This document shows positions 50,417 through 59,575 of a stretch of DNA of 64,000 nucleotides, piece by piece; the stretch's first letter is position 1; each line of letters starts with the position of its first letter. This DNA comes from Flavobacteriaceae bacterium. Lineage in GTDB: Bacteria > Bacteroidota > Bacteroidia > Flavobacteriales > Flavobacteriaceae. The stretch covers positions 1 through 64,000 of the forward strand of contig JAKMEK010000056.1 in NCBI GenBank assembly GCA_022425945.1, in the 5' to 3' direction. A program made the translations under genes and the position numbers. The notes below the pieces were generated by a model. The model was given only the letters and a program-made list of their open reading frames with translations, was not told where the DNA came from and made no database searches.

Positions 50417-51151
50417 TTAAGCCTCATGTGTTTTTGCTGAATCTTCGACCATACGGTTAATTTCAGCTAACTCTAGCTTGGTAAGGTTACGCCATTTTCC
50501 TATGCCTACATCAAGTTCCACATTCATGATACGGGTACGTTTAAGCGTGATCACACGGTAATCAAGGTATTCGCACATACGTCGAATTTGACGGTTCAAA
50601 CCTTGGGTAAGAATTATTTTGAATTCCTTTTTATGCGTTTGCTTGATTTTACAAGGACGAGTTACGGTATCTAAAATTGGTACACCTTCCCCCATTTTGT
50701 CGATAAATTCTTGGGTGATGGGCTTGTTCACCGTAACCACATATTCTTTTTCGTGTTGATTGCGGGCGCGTAAAATCTTATTGACGATATCTCCATCATT
50801 GGTCAAAAATATAAGCCCCTCAGAGGGTTTGTCTAAACGTCCGATGGGAAAAATTCGCGAAGGAAAGTTAATGAAGTCAATGATGTTGTCTTTCTCGACG
50901 CGCGTATCGGTGGTGCAAACAATTCCCACAGGCTTATTGAAAGCTATATAGACTGGAGCATCACCTTTTTGATCGACGGCAACACCATCTACAGCAATCT
51001 GATCGTTAGAAGTCACTTTCATTCCCATTTCAACCGGGTTACCGTTGACGGTGATGCGACCGGCGTCGATAAGTTTATCAGCTGCTCTGCGCGAGCAGTA
51101 ACCAATTTCACTTAGGTATTTATTGATGCGAATGGGTGTCGTTTCTTCCAT
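50417..51151 (-). CDS. RsuA/RluB/RluF family pseudouridine synthase
   Basis: S4 domain 'IRINKYLSEIGYCSRRAADKLIDAGRITVNG', 'FPIGRLDKPSEGLIFLTNDGDI', 'GLNRQIRRMCEYL'. Confidence 0.93.
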   Translation of the reverse strand: MEETTPIRINKYLSEIGYCSRRAADKLIDAGRITVNGNPVEMGMKVTSNDQIAVDGVAVDQKGDAPVYIAFNKPVGIVCTTDTRVEKDNIIDFINFPSRIFPIGRLDKPSEGLIFLTNDGDIVNKILRARNQHEKEYVVTVNKPITQEFIDKMGEGVPILDTVTRPCKIKQTHKKEFKIILTQGLNRQIRRMCEYLDYRVITLKRTRIMNVELDVGIGKWRNLTKLELAEINRMVEDSAKTHEA

Positions 51152-51153
51152 GA

Positions 51154-51858
51154 TTATTCAATATGTATTTCTTCTCCCACCGCGAGTGAAAATCTTTTTC
51201 TAAAAAGGCCAACAAAGAGATACAAAAAGGGGGTATCAATTGCAGCAATGAGTAGTTTAAACAAAATGCTTGACACAACCAATCCCCAAAATAAATTCCA
51301 GGGCAATACGCCAAACATGCAGAGTAATAAAATAACGGTGGTCGAATCAATTATCTGTGAAGCAAAGGTGGAAAAATTATTTCGTAACCACAGCTGTTTC
51401 CCTTGAGTTAATTTCTTCCAAAAATGATAGATTCGAATATCAATGAATTGAGCAACCAGATAGGCGATCATTGAGGCCAAAACAGCTAAAGGAGATAGTG
51501 AAAACACTTTCGAAAAGGTTGCATTGTCTATGGGTGATGAAGACATGGCTGGGACCATACCTGCCAACAACAGAATGCCTATTGAAAAAAACGAAGCAAA
51601 AATCCCAGCAACAACCACCTGATTTGCACGTTTTTGACCGTAGATTTCAGAAATTAGATCAGTGATTAAAAACGTAATAGGATAGGGCAAAATACCAACC
51701 GAGAGTTCAAACAAGCGAATCCCAAATACCGAAACATCCATGGGGTACCAATAAAAAAACTTTTGGAAGATAAGGTTAGATACCACCAAAGAGGTAATGA
51801 ACAATGCCGCCAAATAGAGGTATATTTTTTGTGCGAGAGCCTTATCGGTTGACGTCAT
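51154..51858 (-). CDS. Queuosine precursor transporter (YhhQ/VUT family)
   Basis: 'PYPITFLITDLISEIYGQKRANQVV', 'QFIDIRIYHFWKKLT', 'LRNNFSTFASQIIDS'. Confidence 0.92.
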   Translation of the reverse strand: MTSTDKALAQKIYLYLAALFITSLVVSNLIFQKFFYWYPMDVSVFGIRLFELSVGILPYPITFLITDLISEIYGQKRANQVVVAGIFASFFSIGILLLAGMVPAMSSSPIDNATFSKVFSLSPLAVLASMIAYLVAQFIDIRIYHFWKKLTQGKQLWLRNNFSTFASQIIDSTTVILLLCMFGVLPWNLFWGLVVSSILFKLLIAAIDTPFLYLFVGLFRKRFSLAVGEEIHIE

Positions 51859-51861
51859 ACC

Positions 51862-53631
51862 CTATTTAATTTCTACCGTATACGGTAAGCGAATTTCAAT
51901 ATTAGGTCGCTCTGTTTTGTTTATTAAGGTCGTTAAAAAAGCTTGAATTTCTTTGGGGTAATTTTCCATCAACTGTTCTTCAATGCTACCAAAGGGTCCC
52001 ATCACAGATAAGAAATCGTCAAACTCTGGTTCTATCTTGGGGTAAGAAATTAAGTTGTATTCTTCCAATTCAGCCAAGCGAGCTGCAGCCTCAAGGGCCT
52101 GTTCAAAACCACCCAAGCCATCAACTAGACCATTTTCAAGGGCTTGCTTCCCTGTCCACACCCGTCCTTGAGCAATCTCTTCCACTTCTTCTAAGCTCAT
52201 GTTTCTTCCTTCCGCTACACGCGCTTTGAAGGTGTCGTATACATGTTCAATCCCTTCTTTAATGCTTGCACGAAACTCTGTTGAAGGAGACTCAAACAAA
52301 CTAAAACCAAGCGCATTTTTGTGGGTCAAAACATGCTGAGCATTGATCCCAATAGACTCCGTGAACTTCTTCGCATTTGGAAGTGTTGCAAAGACACCTA
52401 TGGATCCAGTAATGGTCAAATCATTCGCGTAAATCTCATCTCCGGCGGCGGCCAAATAGTAACCTCCAGATGCAGCAACATTCCCCATAGAAACAACCAG
52501 GGGTTTTTTCTCTTTGGCCTTCAAAAGTGCGTTCCAAATAATATCAGAACTCAAGGCACTTCCCCCGGGCGAATCAATACGCAAAACAATGGCTTTTACT
52601 CGACGATTCTTCACTGCATCCTCAATCGCTTCAAGGAAGACATCTTGTCCAATGATGTTTTCTGAACCCTCCCCGTAAAGGATCGGTCCTTGTGCATAAA
52701 TTACTGCAATGCGTTCTCGCACCCCTTTTTTATAAAGGGCCTTAGTTCCTGCCAGTTGACTCAAGTCTACTTTTCTCAGTCTATCATCTTCTTCCAAGCC
52801 AAGTGCAGCTTTCAATTTGTTCTTGTAATCACTCGCGTAAATCAAATCGTCAATGAGGCCTACTTTTTGTGAGTTTTCTGGAAGGTTAGCAGCTAGATCT
52901 TCGGCAATTGACTTTAAGTTTTCAGATGTCAAAGAACGAGAAGCTTCAATCTCTTCACTTACTGTTCCCCACACTGAGTTTAACAACGATTGGATTTGAC
53001 TACGATTGGCCTCACTCATTTCACGCTCTAAATAAGGCTCAACGGCACTTTTGTATTTTCCGTGACGAACAACCTCCATTTTAAAACCATATTCTTCTTG
53101 GAAATCTTTATAGTAAAGCACCTCAGCTGCCAATCCCTTGAATTCCATCCCGCCTAGAGGATGCAAAAAAATCGAATCAGACACAGAGGCCAAATAATAT
53201 CCTTTTTGAGAATAATAATCGCCAAAGGCATACACGAATTTCCCTTCTGCCTTAAAATCATTAAGTGCCTTTCTTATGCTTTGGGCCTGAGACCATCCCA
53301 TAGAAGGAGACTGACTTTGCAAATCTATCCCCTTAATGTTATCATCTTTCGAGGCCTTATCTATTGCTGCAATGACATTCGTAAATTTTAAAACATCGTT
53401 TTCCAAGCCTAGTGCTTTTTCAAACTCTTGCGTTGAAGCAACATTATCCATAACCGGAAGGTCTAAATCCAGTTGTAAGATACTGTTTTCAGCTACTTCA
53501 ACCTGTAAAGCCTCTTCTGTGCCAAAAGTAGAAGCAATCCCTGCAATGGCCATAAAAAATACAATTCCAATAAAAATAAAGGCTACTACTGTACCCAATA
53601 TTGACGCCAGAAAACTCTTTAAAAAATTCAT
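51862..53631 (-). CDS. sppA: Signal peptide peptidase SppA, 67K type
   Basis: 'AIVLRIDSPGGSALSSDIIWNAL', 'VVSMGNVAASGGYYLAAAGDEIYAND', Lys region 'VVRHGKYKSAVEPYLER'. Confidence 0.95.
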   Translation of the reverse strand: MNFLKSFLASILGTVVAFIFIGIVFFMAIAGIASTFGTEEALQVEVAENSILQLDLDLPVMDNVASTQEFEKALGLENDVLKFTNVIAAIDKASKDDNIKGIDLQSQSPSMGWSQAQSIRKALNDFKAEGKFVYAFGDYYSQKGYYLASVSDSIFLHPLGGMEFKGLAAEVLYYKDFQEEYGFKMEVVRHGKYKSAVEPYLEREMSEANRSQIQSLLNSVWGTVSEEIEASRSLTSENLKSIAEDLAANLPENSQKVGLIDDLIYASDYKNKLKAALGLEEDDRLRKVDLSQLAGTKALYKKGVRERIAVIYAQGPILYGEGSENIIGQDVFLEAIEDAVKNRRVKAIVLRIDSPGGSALSSDIIWNALLKAKEKKPLVVSMGNVAASGGYYLAAAGDEIYANDLTITGSIGVFATLPNAKKFTESIGINAQHVLTHKNALGFSLFESPSTEFRASIKEGIEHVYDTFKARVAEGRNMSLEEVEEIAQGRVWTGKQALENGLVDGLGGFEQALEAAARLAELEEYNLISYPKIEPEFDDFLSVMGPFGSIEEQLMENYPKEIQAFLTTLINKTERPNIEIRLPYTVEIK

Positions 53632-53918
53632 GTTTTACTATTTGTTATACACATTAGGCGAAAAAGAAGTTGTTTTGTTACATTAATGAGGGAAAATTCT
53701 CCAAATAACTTATACTAAACGACTCCAAATCAGCTCATCAACAGACCATACTGAAAACTACTGTGTTGTGATTTCCTTTCCTTTTACAAAGTAAATCATT
53801 CTAACGGAAACAAAACCTTTAATTTTCATGTAAATAATTCAGCATTACCCAAGTTCGACCCCATTTTTAGGGTGATTCAAAAAAACGGGGATCCCTTCCC
53901 TGCTCTTCACGATTTACG

Positions 53919-53926
53919 TATTTTTG
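53919..53926 (+). promoter_or_regulatory. Candidate -7 box TATTTTTG upstream of the FolK-dNK gene
   Basis: TAnnTTTG match 17 nt before ATG 53944. Confidence 0.45.
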
Positions 53927-53943
53927 AGCCGAAGAAAAAACAA

Positions 53944-55032
53944 ATGATCTATCTTTCCTTAGGCAGTAATATAGGTGACCGCTGGGAGTTTTTAGAACTC
54001 GCCCTCGGTATGATAGAATACCGTATTGGTTCAATTCAATGCATTTCGAGTGTATATGAAACTCCGCCCTGGGGATTCGAGAGTACTCCTTTTTATAATG
54101 CATGTTTAGGCATACATTCTATCCTTTCCCCCGAAGAAGTTTTGACTGAACTCTTGTCCATAGAAACCTTCTTAGGAAGAGAACGATCTGTTTCGGAAGG
54201 TTATCAGGCAAGGACCATTGATCTGGACATTTTGTTTTTTGAAAAGCAAAGCATCAATACAACTTCGCTGACCATTCCTCACCCGAGGGTCGAACTACGC
54301 AAATTCATTTTAACCCCGCTAGCCGAAATAGCCCCTGACTATGTTCATCCAATTCTCTCCCTTAGAATTGATCAATTAAATGAAAACTGTGAAGATACTG
54401 CGATCATAACACGGCTTAGCAGAACGCTACAGCTTCCAAAAAAAAGAAGCTTTGTTGCTATCGAGGGAATGATTGGCGTAGGAAAAACAGCTTTTGCCCA
54501 TCGACTCAACGAGGCTTTGGGTGGAAGTCTATTATTGGAGAATTTTTATGAAAACCCTTATTTAGTCGATTTCTACAAAAACCCAAAAGCCTTCGCACTA
54601 AGGGTAGAAACTGCCTTTTTAACTGACCGTATAGCCCAGTATAATGCCTTTTTCTTGAATGAAAAAGTCTCTCCGGTGATCGCAGATTACAGTCTTGATA
54701 AGTCTTTGTTATTTGCGAAGCAAAACTTAACAGCTACCGATTTTGATATGTATCGGACAGATTACCTTAACGTCACCAAAACCCAACCCAAACCCGAACT
54801 AGTACTTTTGTTAAAGCAATCGGTAAGCCGAGCCCTCACAAACATACAACAAAGAGGAAGAGACTTTGAGCAAAAAATTGCGGCAAGCTACCTTAGTTCC
54901 CTTGAAAAAGCCTACGAAGAGTGGGAAAAAACAACACCAACAGATTGCTTGAATCTCGATTTAACAACAGTTGATTTTGTAGAGCGACCTGAGGAATTTT
55001 ACCCTTTACTTCTAGCCTTTTTTCGCCATTAA
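53944..55032 (+). CDS. folK: HPPK (FolK) :: deoxynucleoside kinase fusion protein
   Basis: FolK: 'IYLSLGSNIGDRWEFLELAL', 'YETPPWGFESTPFYNACLGI', 'ARTIDLDILFF', 'PHPRVELRKFILTPLAEIAP'. dNK: 'FVAIEGMIGVGKTAFAHRLNE', 'VIADYSLDKSLLFAKQNL', 'KTQPKPELVLLLKQS'. Confidence 0.93.
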   Translation: MIYLSLGSNIGDRWEFLELALGMIEYRIGSIQCISSVYETPPWGFESTPFYNACLGIHSILSPEEVLTELLSIETFLGRERSVSEGYQARTIDLDILFFEKQSINTTSLTIPHPRVELRKFILTPLAEIAPDYVHPILSLRIDQLNENCEDTAIITRLSRTLQLPKKRSFVAIEGMIGVGKTAFAHRLNEALGGSLLLENFYENPYLVDFYKNPKAFALRVETAFLTDRIAQYNAFFLNEKVSPVIADYSLDKSLLFAKQNLTATDFDMYRTDYLNVTKTQPKPELVLLLKQSVSRALTNIQQRGRDFEQKIAASYLSSLEKAYEEWEKTTPTDCLNLDLTTVDFVERPEEFYPLLLAFFRH

Positions 55033-55566
55033 CTTTTGATAAAAATCCCAGCAAACAACCCCTGTGGTCACCGCTATATTTAGGGAATGCTTTGCGCCTT
55101 CTTGAGGAATTTCTATAACCTTCCCTGCCGCTTCAACTACGGTTTGTTGCACCCCTTTTACTTCGTTCCCCAAAACAAAAGCCGTTTTGACTCCTTTTGT
55201 TGGTGTGTAATTATTTAAAAACGTTGCGCCTTCGGCCTGCTCAATGGCGTATACCTCAACACCCGCATGAATTAGCGCTTGTACAACCTCAACCGTATCT
55301 TCTCGGTATTCCCAAGCGACAGAATCGGTTGCACCTAAGGCCGTTTTGTGAATGTCCTTGTGAGGTGGAATAGCCGTAATGCCGCAGAGGTAAATTTTCT
55401 CAATTAAAAAAGCATCAGCCGTACGAAAAACCGAGCCAATATTGTTCAAGCTTCGTATGTTATCAAGAATAATTATTAGCGGAGTTCGGGTTGCCTGCAT
55501 GGCCTCTTCGCTCGATTTCCTTCCTAGCTCGCTGTTTTTTAATTTTCGGTTTTTCATACTATTCAA
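55012..55566 (-). CDS. SpoU/TrmH family RNA 2'-O-methyltransferase
   Basis: 'LDNIRSLNNIGSVFRTADAF', 'AFVLGNEVKGV', 'IEIPQEGAKHSLNIAVTTGVVCWDF'. Confidence 0.94.
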   Translation of the reverse strand: MNSMKNRKLKNSELGRKSSEEAMQATRTPLIIILDNIRSLNNIGSVFRTADAFLIEKIYLCGITAIPPHKDIHKTALGATDSVAWEYREDTVEVVQALIHAGVEVYAIEQAEGATFLNNYTPTKGVKTAFVLGNEVKGVQQTVVEAAGKVIEIPQEGAKHSLNIAVTTGVVCWDFYQKLMAKKG

Positions 55567-55637
55567 ATCCTAATGTAAGGGTTTCATGCTGTAAAAATAA
55601 GGGTTATATTCGCAAGTACACCAATAAAGAAAATCCT

Positions 55638-58247
55638 TTGGCCAAACAAGCGAAAGAAACCCCCTTAATGAAACAATACAACCAGATCAAGGCCAAGTAT
55701 CCGGATGCCTTGTTGTTGTTTCGTGTAGGCGATTTTTACGAAACTTTTGGAGCAGACGCAGTCAAAGCAGCAAAAATACTTGGCATTATTCAAACCAAAC
55801 GCGGTGCAGGAAGTACCAGTGAAACAGAATTAGCGGGCTTTCCTCATCATTCTCTCAATACTTACCTCCCCAAATTGGTTAAAGCTGGGTGTCGGGTCGC
55901 AATTTGTGATCAACTGGAAGATCCAAAAATGACCAAAACCATCGTAAAACGTGGCGTAACCGAATTGGTTACCCCAGGTGTAGCCCTTAACGATGATGTG
56001 TTAGAGCAAAAGAAAAATAATTACCTCGCCGCACTGGTAGAAGGAAAGAAAAATTGGGGGGTGGCCTTTCTCGATATTTCTACAGGAGATTTCTTGCTAA
56101 GTCAAGGAAGTTTGGCACACATCAACCAGTTGTTACAAAAATTTCAACCTGCAGAAGTACTGGTTCCCAAACCCTTAAAAAGTCAATTTCAAAACCATTT
56201 TGGCACCGAACTAAATCCCTTTTTTCAAGAAGACTGGGTGTTCCAGTTCGCTTTCGCGGAAGAAAGTTTGACCCAGCATTTTAACACCAAGAACCTGAAG
56301 GGATTTGGTCTTGAAAATGATACGGAAGGAATTATTTGTGCAGGAGCTGTCCTGCACTATCTGTCGGAAGCTCAACACACCAAGCTAGAGCACATCAGTG
56401 GTATTCAAAAAATAGCGAGCGATGACTATGTGGGTATTGACCGTTTTACGGCCCGTAATCTTGAGTTACTCTATTCTACTTCCATTGGAGGAGTTGCTTT
56501 GATTGATGTAATCGATCACACAGCAACCGCTATGGGAGGTCGATTACTACGTCATTGGGTAAGTTTTCCCTTGAAATCGAGAGAAGCCATTGAAGATCGG
56601 CATGCAGTAGTGAGTGCTTTTTTAAAGGACCAAGATACAAGCGAAAAACTGCGTCTCCACTTAAATAAAATTGGAGACATCGAACGCTTAATGGCCAAGA
56701 TCGCCACACAGAAAATTAGTCCGAGAGAATTGATCTTATTGCAGCAGTCATTGGAAGAAAGCTTAGCCCTCAAAGAGGTCCTCAGCACCAGTAAAAAGCA
56801 ACGACTTCACGTCCAAGCACAACAACTTCCTCCCTGCACACAGCTCCGAGAAACCATAGCTTCCACCCTCAAGCAAGATGCGCCCGTAGCCACCTCAAAA
56901 GGGAATTTTATTGCCGATGGCTATTCAGCAGACCTAGACGAATTACGAGCGCTCCTCCATTCTGGGAAAGCACATCTGGACGCCATGTTGGAACGCGAAA
57001 CAGAAGCCACGGGTATACCGTCTTTAAAAATCGCCTTCAACAATGTTTTTGGCTACTATATAGAAGTGCGCAATACGCACAAAGACAAAGCTCCTGATCG
57101 CTGGACCCGCAAACAAACGTTAGTGAATGCAGAGCGCTATATCACTGAAGAGCTCAAAGAATATGAAACCAAAATTTTAGGAGCAGAAGACAAGATCCAG
57201 CAATTGGAACTCAACTTTTACCAGCAACTACTCACCTCTCTTCAAAAGGGCTTGGGGGAATTGAAACAAAATGCGGTCGCTTTAGCTCAAATCGATTGCT
57301 TACAAAGTTTTGCATTCTTGGCAGAAAAACACAACTATTGCTGCCCACAATTAATGGAGGGTACCACATTGCGCATTTCCGAAGGACGGCACCCGGTCAT
57401 TGAACAGCAATTGCCTGCTGGGGAAGCCTTCATTGCAAATGACGTCTTCCTTAACCGTGAGGAGCAACAAATCATCATGATTACTGGCCCCAATATGTCC
57501 GGAAAATCTGCCTTACTACGTCAAACAGCTTTGATAACCATCCTCGCACAAATGGGAAGTTTTGTGCCTGCAACAGCCGTTGAAATGGGGATCATAGACA
57601 ATATTTTTACCCGCGTTGGAGCGAGTGATAATATCTCTCTTGGCGAATCGACCTTTATGGTAGAAATGAACGAGTCGGCTGCAATATTAAATAATATCAC
57701 TCCCAATAGTTTGGTCTTATTGGACGAAATTGGCCGAGGCACCTCGACCTATGACGGAATCTCTATTGCATGGGCCATCGCCGAGTATTTGCACCAACAC
57801 CCCGCCCAGCCCAAAACCCTCTTTGCTACACACTACCACGAACTTAACGAAATGGAACATCGTTTTGAACGGATTAAAAACTTCAATGTTTCGGTGAAAG
57901 AGTTAAAAGATAGCGTCTTATTTCTTCGCAAACTCGCTCCAGGCGGAAGTGCACACAGTTTTGGGATTCATGTGGCTAAAATGGCCGGAATGCCTACACA
58001 AGTCGTCAAAACGGCGGAACGAAAGCTTGGTTTCTTAGAAAAAAGCCATCAAGAAGAAGATCGTAAAGAAGCTTTGCAGAAAGATCAGCACGAAATGCAA
58101 CTCAGCTTCATCAACCTAGACGACCCATTGTTAGAGGAATTACGTGATGAAATCACTGACTTAGACATTGATACGCTCACACCCGTTGAAGCACTAATGA
58201 AACTCAATAGCATTAAGCGACGATTGGGCGGAAAAAAGGATGCGTAA
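55638..58247 (+). CDS. mutS: DNA mismatch repair protein MutS (TTG start likely)
   Basis: 'PLMKQYNQIKAKYPDALLLFRVGDFYETFG' (F-x-E), 'MITGPNMSGKSALLRQTALI', 'LVLLDEIGRGTSTYDGISIAWAIAEYL'. Confidence 0.96.
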   Translation: MAKQAKETPLMKQYNQIKAKYPDALLLFRVGDFYETFGADAVKAAKILGIIQTKRGAGSTSETELAGFPHHSLNTYLPKLVKAGCRVAICDQLEDPKMTKTIVKRGVTELVTPGVALNDDVLEQKKNNYLAALVEGKKNWGVAFLDISTGDFLLSQGSLAHINQLLQKFQPAEVLVPKPLKSQFQNHFGTELNPFFQEDWVFQFAFAEESLTQHFNTKNLKGFGLENDTEGIICAGAVLHYLSEAQHTKLEHISGIQKIASDDYVGIDRFTARNLELLYSTSIGGVALIDVIDHTATAMGGRLLRHWVSFPLKSREAIEDRHAVVSAFLKDQDTSEKLRLHLNKIGDIERLMAKIATQKISPRELILLQQSLEESLALKEVLSTSKKQRLHVQAQQLPPCTQLRETIASTLKQDAPVATSKGNFIADGYSADLDELRALLHSGKAHLDAMLERETEATGIPSLKIAFNNVFGYYIEVRNTHKDKAPDRWTRKQTLVNAERYITEELKEYETKILGAEDKIQQLELNFYQQLLTSLQKGLGELKQNAVALAQIDCLQSFAFLAEKHNYCCPQLMEGTTLRISEGRHPVIEQQLPAGEAFIANDVFLNREEQQIIMITGPNMSGKSALLRQTALITILAQMGSFVPATAVEMGIIDNIFTRVGASDNISLGESTFMVEMNESAAILNNITPNSLVLLDEIGRGTSTYDGISIAWAIAEYLHQHPAQPKTLFATHYHELNEMEHRFERIKNFNVSVKELKDSVLFLRKLAPGGSAHSFGIHVAKMAGMPTQVVKTAERKLGFLEKSHQEEDRKEALQKDQHEMQLSFINLDDPLLEELRDEITDLDIDTLTPVEALMKLNSIKRRLGGKKDA

Positions 58248-58284
58248 ATTCTTGAAAAAAGTCGACAAAATTTAAAATTTATTT

Positions 58285-58292
58285 TACCTTTG
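58285..58292 (+). promoter_or_regulatory. Candidate -7 box TACCTTTG upstream of tRNA-Gly
   Basis: TAnnTTTG match 9 nt before the tRNA 5' end. Confidence 0.5.
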
Positions 58293-58301
58293 CCATCCCA
58301 T

Positions 58302-58373
58302 GCGAAAGTAGCTCAGGGGTAGAGCATCACCTTGCCAAGGTGAGGGTCGCGGGTTCAAATCCCGTCTTTCGCT
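58302..58373 (+). tRNA. tRNA-Gly (anticodon GCC)
   Basis: GCGAAAGTAGCTCAGGGGTAGAGCATCACCTTGCCAAGGTGAGGGTCGCGGGTTCAAATCCCGTCTTTCGCT cloverleaf. Confidence 0.98.
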
Positions 58374-58388
58374 CTATACCAATCAAAT

Positions 58389-58472
58389 GCTCGAGTGGTG
58401 GAATTGGTAGACACGCCGGACTTAAAATCCTGTGCTCTTTGGGGCGTGCGGGTTCAAGTCCCGCCTCGAGTA
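58389..58472 (+). tRNA. tRNA-Leu (anticodon TAA)
   Basis: GCTCGAGTGGTGGAATTGGTAGACACGCCGGACTTAAAATCC...variable arm...GCGGGTTCAAGTCCCGCCTCGAGTA. Confidence 0.97.
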
Positions 58473-58473
58473 C

Positions 58474-58507
58474 AAAACCCTCCTTTTAGGAGGGTTTTTT
58501 GTTTTTT
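58474..58507 (+). terminator. Rho-independent terminator after tRNA-Gly-tRNA-Leu
   Basis: AAAACCCTCCTTTTAGGAGGGTTTTTTGTTTTTTT. Confidence 0.92.
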
Positions 58508-58567
58508 TATTGAATTGATCGAAAGATAATACTACATTGGAATATTGACATAAACCAACAACGGATT

Positions 58568-59575
58568 TTGATACCCAAAACAGGAATAAAAGCACTCTGG
58601 TTAATCATCGTTTTCAAAACAATACTCCTTCAATCCCAAGAAGGTTATCCCCTGTATGCTGAATACCTAAGTGACAATTTGTATGTTGCACACCCGTCCA
58701 TGGCAGGAGACCGACTCACTGGATTACGCTTCAAAAGCAGCTACAGAACACAATGGCTAGATCAACCTGAGGCACCAAATATTCGTTTATTTACGGGTGA
58801 GTACAGTCTTTCAGGACGTTCAAAAATAGCTGTTCAAATGTTTAACGATCAAAACGGCTATAATTTACAGCAAGGACTTTACCTTACCTATGCACATCAT
58901 ATCAGTTTTCAAAATGTAGTTTGGAATACCAAGCGTACTTTTCCAACTCAGAATGATAAACTCAAAGAACTTTATTTTGGTCTAAGCATTGGGAACCTAC
59001 AAAATAAATTCACTACGGATGCATTTGATTTAAGCGACAACGACCCCTTAATTGAAGTAGCACAACAAAAACTCTCTTTCTTCAATATAGATGCAGGTTT
59101 TTCATTTCTTACCACAAGGATGTTTATCCACCTTACCGTTAAAAATCTTTTAGAAAGCCCCTACAAACTAGCTTCTTCCGTATCCACACAAGAGGTTGCA
59201 AATATGGGTTTTCGCCGGCTATTATTTTCAATAGGATATATCTATTACACAAAAAACGACTGGGCAGTAGAACCTTCTGTACTTTATCAAACTTTTGAGT
59301 TGAGTAAAGAACAGATTGTGGATTTCAATTTTAAGCTTTATCGCTACATAAGGAATATGCGTTTATGGACAGGAATTTCTTACAGAAAAGATTTTCATGG
59401 ATTGCGAACAGAAGTGGAAGATATTGGCGACAAAAAAACCCTGCAGTGGCTTTCTCCTTTATTTGGACTGAACTACAAAAAAATGATGCTATCGTATAAT
59501 TACGCTACCATAACGGGTCAACCAACATTTTCTTCGTCCGGTATTCATCAATTGACTTTTGGAATTTCATTTTAA
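58568..59575 (+). CDS. PorP/SprF family type IX secretion-associated outer membrane protein (TTG start uncertain)
   Basis: 'GYPLYAEYLSDNLYVAHPSMAG', 'LFGLNYKKMMLSYNY...SSSGIHQLTFGISF' typical PorP/SprF ends. Confidence 0.85.
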   Translation: MIPKTGIKALWLIIVFKTILLQSQEGYPLYAEYLSDNLYVAHPSMAGDRLTGLRFKSSYRTQWLDQPEAPNIRLFTGEYSLSGRSKIAVQMFNDQNGYNLQQGLYLTYAHHISFQNVVWNTKRTFPTQNDKLKELYFGLSIGNLQNKFTTDAFDLSDNDPLIEVAQQKLSFFNIDAGFSFLTTRMFIHLTVKNLLESPYKLASSVSTQEVANMGFRRLLFSIGYIYYTKNDWAVEPSVLYQTFELSKEQIVDFNFKLYRYIRNMRLWTGISYRKDFHGLRTEVEDIGDKKTLQWLSPLFGLNYKKMMLSYNYATITGQPTFSSSGIHQLTFGISF

